In this document: piece after piece, positions 45,968-55,524 of the stretch
How positions within the stretch are numbered: position 1 is the stretch's first letter
Layout of the letters: each line of letters starts with the position of its first letter
NCBI GenBank assembly: GCA_020912385.1
Contig: CP087214.1
Coordinates: forward strand, 930,001 to 994,000
Length of the DNA: 64,000 nucleotides
Reading direction: 5' to 3'
Source: Neofusicoccum parvum
Taxonomy: Eukaryota; Ascomycota; Dothideomycetes; Botryosphaeriales; Botryosphaeriaceae
The notes under the pieces: model-generated
The model's database searches: none
What the model was told of the DNA's origin: nothing
The model's input: the letters and a program-made list of their open reading frames with translations, nothing else
Made by a program: the position numbers and the translations under genes

Positions 45968-47220
45968 TCACGACCCGGCGGCCCAAACCTCATCCAAGCT
46001 CTTCCCCTTCTCCAGCCGGCGATAGGGGCCCGCGCACCCCGACTGCATCTCCGCGTCCTTGCAGAACCGCGAGTCCTTCATCCGGCCGACCTCGCACATC
46101 TCGCTCGTCGCGGATGGCGTCGCGGGCGAGAAGCCGACGTCGATGAGGTCGCGCAGCAGCTCGCGCACGGCGTCCGGGTCGTCGTCGTCGGCGTTGGCGC
46201 ACGCGGGCGTCGTCGAGAGGTGCGACGGCTTGTAGTTCTTGCGCATGTCGGACAGCGTGCGCAGGGTGCTGGCGAAGGCGCGGATCGAGGGCGAGGGGGC
46301 TTGCGTCCATGCTGCGTGCGCTGCGCATCAATATTTTGTGCACACCTTTGCCCGCTCGGAGTTTCGCCGCAACGGGAAGCGGTCACAAATGATGCGGAGC
46401 AAGATTGAGATGAGATGAAGCGAAATGAAAGAAAAGGAGGCAGAAGCGAGGATTCTACAGAAGTGTCTCCTGTCTCCTTTCTTTCTGTCTGGTCTTTTGG
46501 CGGGAAAAGAGAGGGAGAGAAGAGAAGATGCGGCTTACCGAAATCAAAGCCGTCCACGGCAGCCTCCCCCAGCGGCCGCATGTCCGGGCCGTGCGGATCG
46601 CCCTGCCCAAAGAGGCTCCACAGCATTACGGCAGCGCGGCGCGCGTCCGCCGCGTCGACGAAGGCGATGCTCGACTGACTTTGAGGTCCACCGATGCTGA
46701 GGAACACCTTCTTGCCGCGCGTCTGGCACGTCTTCACTTGCCGGCCGAGCTGCGGGCACGATGCCAGGCCGGGGGCGTAGCGGTCGTCTTCGGCGTGCTT
46801 TTCTTGGCAGCTGCTGCCGAAGTCGACGATGGGGAAGCCGTTGGTGGTCTTGAAGCCGTGAACGTAGCCAAGGATCACGGTGGCGATGCTGTCGTCCTCG
46901 CAGAGGGCTTCCAGAGTGGGGTCCTCGGGCGATGAGTTCTTGCCGTAATAGATGGCTACGCTGGCCGGTGATGCGGAAGGTTTGGCCGGTCTTGATACGT
47001 CTACGGGCTTTTCTTTCAGAGGCTGTTGCGAGTCGTCATGCGCCGGTATACTTGGCGCCGGCAAGGCTGAGGAGTAGTATGACGGCAGCTCAAGAGGCGG
47101 CGGCATGGCGGGAGCAGGCGGACCTCCATGGCCTGGGTGTATCCCCGGCATGGGATTTGCCTCTGACAAGGCAGAGCCGACGAATGGCAACACTAAAAGT
47201 GGTAGTAGTGGTCTAAACAT
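45968..47220 (-). CDS. Degenerate secreted GH18 chitinase-like protein, catalytic Glu missing
   Basis: Exons are 47220-46539 and 46311-45968 (minus strand), giving 341 aa. A signal peptide (MFRPLLPLLVLPFVGSALS) is followed by about 65 residues rich in Pro/Ser. The GH18 class III front half is clear: VAIYYGKNSSPEDPTLEALC, GYVHGFKTTNGFPIVDFGSS, ASCPQLGRQVKTCQ, GKKVFLSIGGPQSQS and VMLWSLFGQGD. The active-site strand reads AVDGFDF and should continue as DxE; instead the frame goes to A-WTQAPSPSIRAF. A later piece (KPSHLSTTPACANA) matches the family, but much of the barrel is absent and the total is short. I scanned the roughly 230-nt intron and found no exon restoring DxE. It is probably a non-catalytic lectin-like remnant or a decaying gene. 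Confidence 0.7.
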
Positions 47221-47588
47221 GATTGCTGTAACTGCTCAATGAGCCACCAAGCGCCGGGAGCGAGTAAGAGGAGAAACAGGACACGAGAGAAAGTGGGAGA
47301 AGGGCGCAAGTTAAGACCAACATGCCGTGATCCTCCGCAGGATTGTGTCGTGTCAGCGAAGCAGAGATCTCCCTCCCACCACGCCGCATGCAATCTGTGG
47401 AGCGTCTGCTTACGGGTTTCACAGCGCTTGGCGTGAATCAGGGTAGCAGCGGCGGTCACGGCGAGCCAATTGCAGGCCCAGGCACGCGCGGGGGCTAAAG
47501 TAAGCGAGTCGGGAGCGGTCTTGAAGCTATCCGGACTACTCCCATACTTTAAACAAAGAACCTATATCCACGCGTGCGGCCGCCCGTA
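47221..47588. other. Intergenic, GH18-like promoter and Kelch 3' flank
   Basis: Short gap between two minus-strand genes. No further feature seen. Confidence 0.45.
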
Positions 47589-48778
47589 TCACGCACTGAA
47601 CTGCAGCTGCCACACGTCGCCGAGACGCTCGTTCGACTCGCCCAGCCCGCCGTGGACAAGGATAGATGCAGGCTGGTCGACTTCCTTGACGCATGCGGCA
47701 AACCATCCCCGTGCGCGGGGCTGCTCCTGTGCCGACGAAGCCGAGATTTTCTTGTCTGCGCCGGCGCCACCAACTGTCTCCGCCTTGGCCCATTTCGCTG
47801 ATTCGATATCGAAAACCCAAACGTCACCGAGCATTTTCCCGGCGCCCTGATGGCCCAACGCGCTTGGGTCGCGCTCGCCAAAGAGCGTGACCAGCGACGG
47901 CCGCCCCGCTATGTGAACATATAGCAGCGCACCCACGCTCCGCGCCTCTGGCCCCTCCTTCCCGTCGGGCGCGTACTTGATCGACGACCAGCTGTTGCTC
48001 GCATGGTCGAAGACGTCCAGGCTGCCGCCCTGCTCGGTGGTGCCATCGAAGCCGTTAATTCGGTACAGCCTCTCGCGTGCGTACACGACAGAGGTGCCTC
48101 CTCGGGGTGGATCCGGCGCAGACGCGAGCTCCGCCCACTCTTTCGTGGCTATGTTGAAAGACCACAGGTCCGACAAACGCCCCTTCTCCGGGCACCCGGC
48201 GTGGACGAAGATATTGTCCTTGCCGTCACTGGCTAGGCAGTGGTAGCTGCGGGCTGGTGGATAGGGGGCGTTTGCATTGAGCGGAGCAATGGTGGACCAC
48301 TTGGACGAATTGCGATCGTACGCCCACAACGACCCCCTTTCCTCGACGGGAGCCATCGCCTCGCCTCCGCGCCCAGAGAACAGGTAGACATGGTTGTTCA
48401 GAGAGGCCGAAGCTGAGCCAACGCGGGGTGAGGGCGAAGTGTGGTCGGCCTTCAGGGTTGAGGCGGAGGCCTGACCCGCGGCGGCTGCATGCATGTCAGT
48501 TTGTCCCCGGGTCTTGCCAGTTTTGAGCCGAGCACAGTGCGATCTGGCCAATGCGGCGCGCCGTGGGGCTGACGAAAACGGATCGCGCGGATCTACGCAC
48601 CATCGCTGCCGTCCAGGCTGATAAGATGGACGTGATTGTCGACCGGCTGCCTGGGTTGGATCTCGCCGCCAAAAAGGAACAGCTGGTCGCCGAAAGAGGC
48701 AACAACCTGGGACGAGCGGCGGAGCGTGTCGCTGTCGAGGAGGCGCTTCCACGTGCCCGTCACTTTAGTTGCGGCCAT
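47589..48778 (-). CDS. Kelch-repeat beta-propeller protein
   Basis: Exons are 48778-48601 and 48484-47589 (minus strand), giving 357 aa. Start is MAATKVTGTWKRLL. Repeated blades are seen: ASFGDQLFLFGGEIQPRQPV, RVGSASASLNNHVYLFSGRG, ARSYHCLASDGKDNIFVHAG, GGTSVVYARERLYRINGFDG, ARSVGALLYVHIAGRPSLVT and ARGWFAACVKEVDQPASILV. Several carry the Gly/hydrophobic turn and Trp (SLWAYDRNSSKWS, DLWSFNIATKEWAE, DVFDHASNSWSS, DVWVFDIESAKWAK, DVWQLQF). It resembles fungal and plant small Kelch proteins of the nitrile-specifier type, which are scaffolds or specifier proteins; the partner is unknown. No signal peptide is present, so it is probably cytosolic. Confidence 0.88.
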
Positions 48779-50850
48779 CGTGTCTCGTATCCGAAGCTTT
48801 GTTGTCGCGCGGCGCCGAAAGGTGCGTTTGTTAGATGCAGTTGAGTCAAGAGGGAGCGGGCGGGTTTAATAGCGGCTGGCCTGGCCCAAGACCACAGCAC
48901 CCTGGTGCTGGCGGGGCTTGGCCATGGTACAAAGCCTACCGAGCAGGCACGGGAAAAGCAGCAGCCGGGTGGGAAAAAGTGAGCTGAGGCAGATTCGGGA
49001 AAGACTAGATGAGCAAGTTGTCGTGAAGCAGAGGTGCGGTAGCGATGTGTGCAGGGACTCGGGTCTGGGCAAGAGCGATCGGGCTCTCAGCTGATGCGGA
49101 TGCCCTCAGGCCGAGCGGAGATGATCTGATAAGCCGGCCGCCCAACCATTTTCTCAACACCTTCGGTGCTCCACTGCGACTCATCTGCCGCGGCGCCAAG
49201 CCTGCGTGTCTGCCTTGCGCATAGCTTACGATTTGCCATCAGTGTTCGTTTCAGATGCGCTGCACTTTCAAGATCCAGGGCCACTATCGATCATGCGACT
49301 GCCGGCCCATCCTGGGAACAATAGCTCCCACGTGTTTGCCACGCCATTGACGACGAGAGTCATCCCGCACTCTGAAAGCGAATTAAATGCAGTGTGCACG
49401 TTGATCCAGCATCAACGCGGCCCCGAAAAGTGCAGCAGGAACGAACGCCAAAGCCCCGCACGCCATGCTTTTGCAAACTTCAATTCGAACATCACGCAAA
49501 TCAAATTGAAATTTCGAGATCTCCGCGATCTCACTACTACCATTGAATAGTGCCAAATGGTCCTTTCGGCCCGAGCTTTTGTTATTGCTCCGAAAGCTCA
49601 AATATATATATAGTATGGAGGAGTTTTGCAGTCAACGACTAGCGCGAATTGCCCTCGATGCGGCTGTAGGTTTTGTCCGGACGCGGGATACTTCAGAGCA
49701 TATAGTAAAAGCTGTGCCAACGCAAGCTTCAGGTCCACATGGCAACTTTGGCCTGTGTACGTCCGTATTTTACGTGCTGACCGCGGGCTGCGCCAACGTA
49801 CTCATCTGCATTCTGTCAGCCTTCTTTTGAAAGGAATGCTCCTCACTGAGTCTGCTTAGTACTGCCACCTCGATGTTTGCGTTCTCATGCTGCAACCACG
49901 CATACAATCATGGGGCTCAGAGTTATTTTCATTTTTCCAAATCCGGCATGTAAACAATGCTGGAAAACTACAATTCTATGAAGAAGCTCGTACTTATAGA
50001 CCAGCGAGATTAATAGATAGTAGGCATTGTTATCTTATCAACCGGGCTTTGATGTGACGCGCATACACGTGGTGTGTGGATAGTCTGGGCTTCCCAGTCG
50101 ACGGTGATGGGCCAGGGATGAGCTGGCAAGGCTGGGTCTACACCATACACGCATCCTGAAAACGCGCCGGGCCGCCAACTTGGGCCAAAATTGCTGGTGC
50201 GGGTGACGGGTGACGTGAGTGGTGGGCGGTCCGGAGGTTGCATGGTTTATGGTGCAGGCTGGCAGCCATTGTCGGAGCAAAACAGGCTAGCTCGCGTGCC
50301 TTGAGCTGTTCGGGCGGTCATTTCGCAGCCCTGCCAATAGTAGCGTTCTTGCCAATACTCGATGCCGGGAGTTCTGTGTCGCGCCGGTGTCGCGTTCGCG
50401 ACGCGTGGGCGAGAGCAGCGAGCAGACCGCAAACAGCGACGCCGTTGCGCAGCAGCAACAGCCTGGAGCAATTGCGCGTGGGCGATGGCGGCTTGGGGCT
50501 GCGAGTCAGAGTGACGGTCGAGCTGGTAGCCCTGCACGTGATGATCGGCGTTCGTCGCGTCTTGAGCGAGCGTGTTGTCTCTGCCGTCGCAACGCCAACT
50601 GCAAGTGAGCGGACACGCGCAGCCACGCCCAATGGATCGGAGCAGCGGCAGTCAAAGCCCATTTTCCGTGCACAGTCTTAACCATGACCAGAAGCTACCC
50701 CAACACCGGCACGTCAAGTCCAACGAGACGTGCATCGACCCGCTCGACAATGACCCCAAGCGCCGATGCAACTGCTTAAACCATCGCCATCGCTACCGCC
50801 GCCCGTCGCCGGTGCGCATTAAGTACGAGGCCCCGTCCGCCATCTCCAGA
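48779..50850. other. Divergent upstream region of Kelch and Nup85 genes
   Basis: About 2 kb with no recognisable gene. An AT-rich block lies near 49.5-50.0 kb (including ATATATATATAG at about 49604). The right end, from about 50632, may be coding depending on the Nup85 start. Confidence 0.45.
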
Positions 50851-53800
50851 ATGTACGGCCGCAACAGGAACGATGAGGGCTTCTGGAAGGATGACGGCTG
50901 GACCTACTCGCCCTCCACGCCCGGCTCGGCGCGTCGACGCTCGTCTGGAAATCTGCCCTCGACCACGCCTGCCGGCCGTCCGCTGTGGTCGAACCGCACC
51001 ACGCGCTCCACCACCCCCACCGGCCCGCCGCCCGCCTCGCGCTCGCTCTTCGGCAGCTCACGCCAGCGCGGCACGTCTTCACGCAACACGCCCTCGCCGT
51101 CCTACCGCTTCGGCCGTCCCAGCCCATCGCCGTCGCAGAAGGGCCGCACCATGTCCACCTTCGCCTCCAGCTCGCGAGGACGTGGCAGAAGCTACATTCC
51201 CACTCGGTCACAGTCTGCGCGAAGCTACTACTCGGACGCGCCCTCCGAGGTGCCCTCCGATGCGCTTGCGAGCAGCCCTCCTCCTGGAACCGACCCCTTC
51301 TACGACGATCCCGGCTACTTCGATCAACACCACTACCACAGCCACTACTACGACCAGCACGAGCAAGATCGAATGGACGAGGACTACAAGCATGGGTACA
51401 ACGCACCGGAGGAGGATGAGATGGACGAGGATGAGGAAATCCGCGAGGAGGACGAGGACGAGACCATGATGGACACCTTTGGCGCGAAGCCATCGTCACG
51501 CAGATCTAGCAGGCCTGCTTCGCCCCAGAAGTTCAGCGTCAAAGGTTCGGTGAGAGGATCGCCCACCAACAGGTCGAGGGCTTCGACCATGCGCAGCCCC
51601 GTGCGCCCGCCCCCGCAAATGCCCATTGGGAAATCTGGCGCACAATATGACATTGGGAGCATCGCGAAGAGTTTTGCTGCCGCGGCCGCTGCTCGCCCGG
51701 TGACCTCTCTGCAGGAGCCGGACGAGCTGGTCCGGGAAACGGAGCGCATCCTCTACACTCTTGGCGAGTCGGACGCAACCGAGCAGGCTCTGTCAACTGC
51801 TGTGAAGGAGCTTTGCAACCTCTGGAATCACCCACACAAGCCAGTTCCCGACGTGATTGGACCTGCGGATGACGACTCGCCTCTCGCCAAGGCAGACTTT
51901 ATCGCCAGCTTGCTGCTCCCAATTCATCACCCCCCTCCTTTCGAACCGGAGCAACAGAATCTCCAACTGTCCAGGCGTGGACAGATGTCTGCTTTCAGCC
52001 AATCCTTTGCGCGTCAATACTCCACTGGACAAACGCCTCTTCCCAAGGTTCTTGTGGACTGGCTGAACGTTCGTCATGACCCTAGCGCTGCTGAGTTTGA
52101 GCATCTTCAAAGGATGGCTGGAAGCTACTCTGCTGCCGCTGGTTACTGGGACGTCATTTTCTCCTGCGTGATGAGGGGAAGCTTCAACGATGCTATCCAT
52201 TTCCTCAGGAATGGCAACTTCAGCGTCGCCGACTCTGCTCTGGAGGACGGATATGACAGGCCAGGGTATTCTGGCATCGAGCTTGTGAACGTCAACAAGG
52301 CGATTGGCCAGGCTATTGAAGTTCTCCAGTGCTGCCCAGCATACAGCGGCGAGGATTGGGACGTAAAGGGCATGGACTGGACCCTGTACAGAAGGACTGT
52401 CGCCGACGCTCTTGAAGATCTCAAGATATTCGCTGAAGGCGACCGGGCTTTCGCCAACGACGAGTTCGGCTTGAGCACCCAAGACGACGGTGCGTTCAAC
52501 TTTAGCACTGCGAGCCGCAGGGCCGAGAGCAGGGTGCCGTACACGGTCTATGAGAATCTCCAGATTCTGTATAGTCTTCTGCTCGGCAATGAGGAGGAAA
52601 TTCTCGGGGCAGCTTTTGACTGGGTCGAGGCGGCTGTTTGTCTCACGGCCTGGTGGGACGGAGAAGATGAAGAGCAGCTCATGAGGCCGGCGAAGCGTTC
52701 GCGGCACTCTAGAGTCGCAGACGTTACTCCGGGTCGTGCTTACCGCAAGAGATTTGCGTACGCACTCGCGAGAGTAATGGCCGAAGAAGACCCCGGTCTC
52801 ACCATCAACAGCAACAACCCCGTCGAGATTGCCCTGGCTTGCGTCATGGAAGAGAACATGGACGGCCTCATTCCGATCATGCGTGGATGGTCTCTAACAA
52901 TCACGGCCGCGATCATCGAGATTGCGAGCGCTGGAGGCTGGCTTGGGGACTCTTTGGCTTCCAGGAATCTCCTGAAGGGCTTCGACGAGAGTGACCTGAT
53001 GGTCTTGAGCTTCGGACAGGGAAACAAGCCTGGGTTCAGCAAGGACGAAATTCTCCAGCAGTATGCTGAGATCCTATTCAGCAAGGCTAAGATCCAGAAC
53101 GCTGAAGGCTGGGAGTTGGCCATCCAGGTCTTGGGTCGCTTGGACAACGCTGAAGCTGCTAAGAACAAGATCAGCGAGCTCTTGGATCGTCTTCCCCTGA
53201 GCTCTGCGGAGCGTGTCGACAAGATTCTCAGCGTTTGCAACAACCTTGGGCTCACGGAGCATGCCAACACCATTGCAGAGCGCTACGCCGCCTCCCTGGC
53301 CGAAAATTCGTACAACTACGGCTCGGCTCTCTTCTACTACGCTCGCGCACATAACTCCAAGAAGATTAGGGATGTCCTCGACCTGCTCATCTCACTCTGC
53401 CTTATTCACTCGACTGCCTACCCCGCGCAGGCTGATCTCGATGAACGTCTCAAGGCCCTCATCAATACGCCGAAGCAAACCCTGTCCCACCTCGCCCGGT
53501 CTGACCTGGACGCTGCCCAGATGTTGTCCATGTACCTTAGCGGCTACGCCACACTGCGAAAGTTCTATGACTTGCGTGATGAGGAGGTCAACCTGCCGGA
53601 GGGCAAGAAGCCTGCGCACCGCCCCCTAGAGAGGAAAAGACTCGCCGCCCAAGCTCTGGTCGCTGTTGTCAACAGCGCGGCTGACAGCATTCGCGGAGGA
53701 CTGTACGACCCGGACGTCGACTCTGCTGTCCAGGTTGATGGACTACTGACCCTTCTCGGCGAGGCCCTTCCATTCGTAACCCGTAAGTTACCCAACATTG

Positions 53801-54249
53801 TTCAGCTTCCAACGTCCACTGACGGTGCCACAGATCCCAAGCGCCTCCTCTCAGCATCCGATCTTGCCGTGCTCATGCGTGCAGCTGAGGATCTCCAAAC
53901 GTCGCCTTCCCTCGTCTACGCGCAGTGCGAGGAGCATCTCCAGGCCGCACTGGCACACGCCGATGGCACGGCCACGTCCAACATGTCCCCGCCGCGCTCG
54001 CTCAAGAAATCCGTCTCGAACCTGACGGCCAGCTCATACAGCATGGTGGGCAGCTCGCTGCTGCCGTCAACGGAGGGCAGTGGAATCCTCATCGGTGAGG
54101 CAAGTGGCACTCTCAGCAAGGACGCGAAGAGGGGGTGGGATTGGCGGAAGGGTCTGCAGAAGGGCGCGAAGGGCAAGGATGTTACTGATTTCTTAAGGGC
54201 ACGGGCGGCGCAGGAGTTGGCGAAGGCTTGGGCGGAAAATGACGAGTAA
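50851..54249 (+). CDS. nup85: Nucleoporin Nup85
   Basis: Start 50851 (MYGRNRNDEGFWKDDG) is the minimum supported; with the intron 53783-53833 removed the protein is 1115 aa. Nup85 is a scaffold of the Y-complex (Nup84 complex) of the nuclear pore. The first 260 residues are disordered, Ser/Arg/Pro-rich, with an acidic patch (EEDEMDEDEEIREEDEDE). The helical core has DELVRETERILYTLGESD, KVLVDWLNVRHDPSAAEFEH, GYWDVIFSCVMRGSFNDAIH, FLRNG, AAFDWVEAAVCLTAWWDGED, EIALACVMEENMDGLIPIMR and YNYGSALFYYARAHNSKKIR. Upstream starts at 50632 (same frame) or 50684 (strong Kozak-like context, spliced GTCAAG to CTCCAG before 50850) are possible. The 51-nt intron has a GTAAGT donor and is a multiple of three, so retention adds 17 residues without a stop. 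Confidence 0.88.
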   Translation: MYGRNRNDEGFWKDDGWTYSPSTPGSARRRSSGNLPSTTPAGRPLWSNRTTRSTTPTGPPPASRSLFGSSRQRGTSSRNTPSPSYRFGRPSPSPSQKGRTMSTFASSSRGRGRSYIPTRSQSARSYYSDAPSEVPSDALASSPPPGTDPFYDDPGYFDQHHYHSHYYDQHEQDRMDEDYKHGYNAPEEDEMDEDEEIREEDEDETMMDTFGAKPSSRRSSRPASPQKFSVKGSVRGSPTNRSRASTMRSPVRPPPQMPIGKSGAQYDIGSIAKSFAAAAAARPVTSLQEPDELVRETERILYTLGESDATEQALSTAVKELCNLWNHPHKPVPDVIGPADDDSPLAKADFIASLLLPIHHPPPFEPEQQNLQLSRRGQMSAFSQSFARQYSTGQTPLPKVLVDWLNVRHDPSAAEFEHLQRMAGSYSAAAGYWDVIFSCVMRGSFNDAIHFLRNGNFSVADSALEDGYDRPGYSGIELVNVNKAIGQAIEVLQCCPAYSGEDWDVKGMDWTLYRRTVADALEDLKIFAEGDRAFANDEFGLSTQDDGAFNFSTASRRAESRVPYTVYENLQILYSLLLGNEEEILGAAFDWVEAAVCLTAWWDGEDEEQLMRPAKRSRHSRVADVTPGRAYRKRFAYALARVMAEEDPGLTINSNNPVEIALACVMEENMDGLIPIMRGWSLTITAAIIEIASAGGWLGDSLASRNLLKGFDESDLMVLSFGQGNKPGFSKDEILQQYAEILFSKAKIQNAEGWELAIQVLGRLDNAEAAKNKISELLDRLPLSSAERVDKILSVCNNLGLTEHANTIAERYAASLAENSYNYGSALFYYARAHNSKKIRDVLDLLISLCLIHSTAYPAQADLDERLKALINTPKQTLSHLARSDLDAAQMLSMYLSGYATLRKFYDLRDEEVNLPEGKKPAHRPLERKRLAAQALVAVVNSAADSIRGGLYDPDVDSAVQVDGLLTLLGEALPFVTRKLPNIVQLPTSTDGATDPKRLLSASDLAVLMRAAEDLQTSPSLVYAQCEEHLQAALAHADGTATSNMSPPRSLKKSVSNLTASSYSMVGSSLLPSTEGSGILIGEASGTLSKDAKRGWDWRKGLQKGAKGKDVTDFLRARAAQELAKAWAENDE

Positions 54250-54668
54250 GGTTGTCAGGCCGGGAGGTGAAGATCAGTAGATATCAAGGTGCTTGAGACG
54301 CGGATGGGACATGTATTGCATTGGGTAATGGTGCAAGTTTGATGGCGCAGACGCAGCCAGGCGTCAAGGTGCTACGGGACCTTTTTCAAAAGCATGAGGT
54401 AGCAGATCAAAAAGTGAATAGAAGTGCTGCTACGAATCTATTTGGTTGTTAGAATTGGTGTGCAAAGTGGAAGGAGCGTGGTGGCTCCTTCCTCCGTCGC
54501 GGCCCGCCAGGCTGTGGGGATAACTTCACTTCTCACTTCTCCTCAACGCTTTCTACCTCTTTGTCGCCACCTCCCATGTTCGTCACTCGACGGGAGTCGC
54601 CTGACCACAGGCATTCTCGCCCCATACCTTGCTCGGCTGGATCGGACGAATCGAACCAAACTGCCGCA
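54250..54668. other. Short intergenic gap, BTB gene promoter
   Basis: 3' flank of Nup85 and promoter of the next gene. No clear element. Confidence 0.45.
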
Positions 54669-55524
54669 ATGGCAGAGACTGGCAGGGGAAACATTACGAG
54701 GCTTGACCTGTGCGATGCACGTCACCGCAAGACACAGTAAGTTGAATCGCACCTCACTAGTCACACTCACTGACACGTTTCGAAGCTCCTTCGCGAGTCC
54801 TGTTTGGGAAGTTCTCGTGGGCAACTACGGGAACACGCCGAAGTCATTCCATATCCACGAAGACGCGCTTCTCAAGTCGCCCTACTATCTAAAACGGATG
54901 AACCAGACGTCTGAGACGAGGACCAAGCACAGCTTTAGAGAGTTTAAGGATGTGGAGGTCTTCGTGATGACCATCGATTACCTGTACACCGGACAATACA
55001 GTCCCTCAATCCCTGAAATACAACGTTTGAACTCGGAGGCTCAAGACAAGGAAGCGAAGCACCAGCACAGCCTGTATGTGTATGCCGAGGAGCACGGGTA
55101 TGTACAGAGTGCGGAGACTCTTCCTCTCGAAGGGTTACTAACATTTCCCACAAGATTCGAACAGCTTATGCACCAGGCGGTCCAGAAGCTCGATGCCTGC
55201 CTAATCTCACCGAGTACCTTCATCAAAATCTATCTCTCATGTATGGAGGACGATGAAAGCAGCGAAAGTGGTGCATTGTTGCGCAAATGGTGTATCAAGT
55301 GGGTCACAGAACACCGCACGGAGCTTCTCGCCTCCCAGGCCTTTGAAGAAGTCATCGAGACTGGAGGAGACATGGCAGTGACGTTGGTGAAGGATCTGGC
55401 TTCATCTATCGGCGTCCCTGAGCGTCAGAATTCGCTGAAGAGGGAGGCTGAAGACATGGACAATGGGTTTACGTCGAAGATGAGGAAGGTCAACCAGCCG
55501 GCAGTGATCGATGTGTCCCGCTGA
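54669..55524 (+). CDS. BTB/POZ-domain protein
   Basis: Exons are 54669-54736 and 54786-55524, giving 268 aa. The start MAETGRGNITRLDLCDARHR is supported by a GTAAGT donor and continuous frame; the plain frame stays open further 5'. The BTB fold is clear: WEVLVGNYGNTPKSFHIHED, ALLKSPYYLKRMNQ, HSFREFKDVEVFVMTIDYLY and TGQYSP, followed by YVYAEEHGYVQSAETLPLEG and LLTFPTRFEQLMHQAVQKL. BTB domains dimerise and often act as adaptors for Cul3 ubiquitin ligases. No zinc finger, Kelch or other effector domain is present, as in the many small BTB-only proteins of filamentous fungi. A basic patch (KMRKVNQ) near the C-terminus could be a nuclear signal. The role is unknown. Confidence 0.85.

Noticed and set aside
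46330..46538. Hidden exon restoring the GH18 DxE motif
   Set aside because: I read the intron in all sense frames and saw no Asp-x-Glu segment with usable splice sites.
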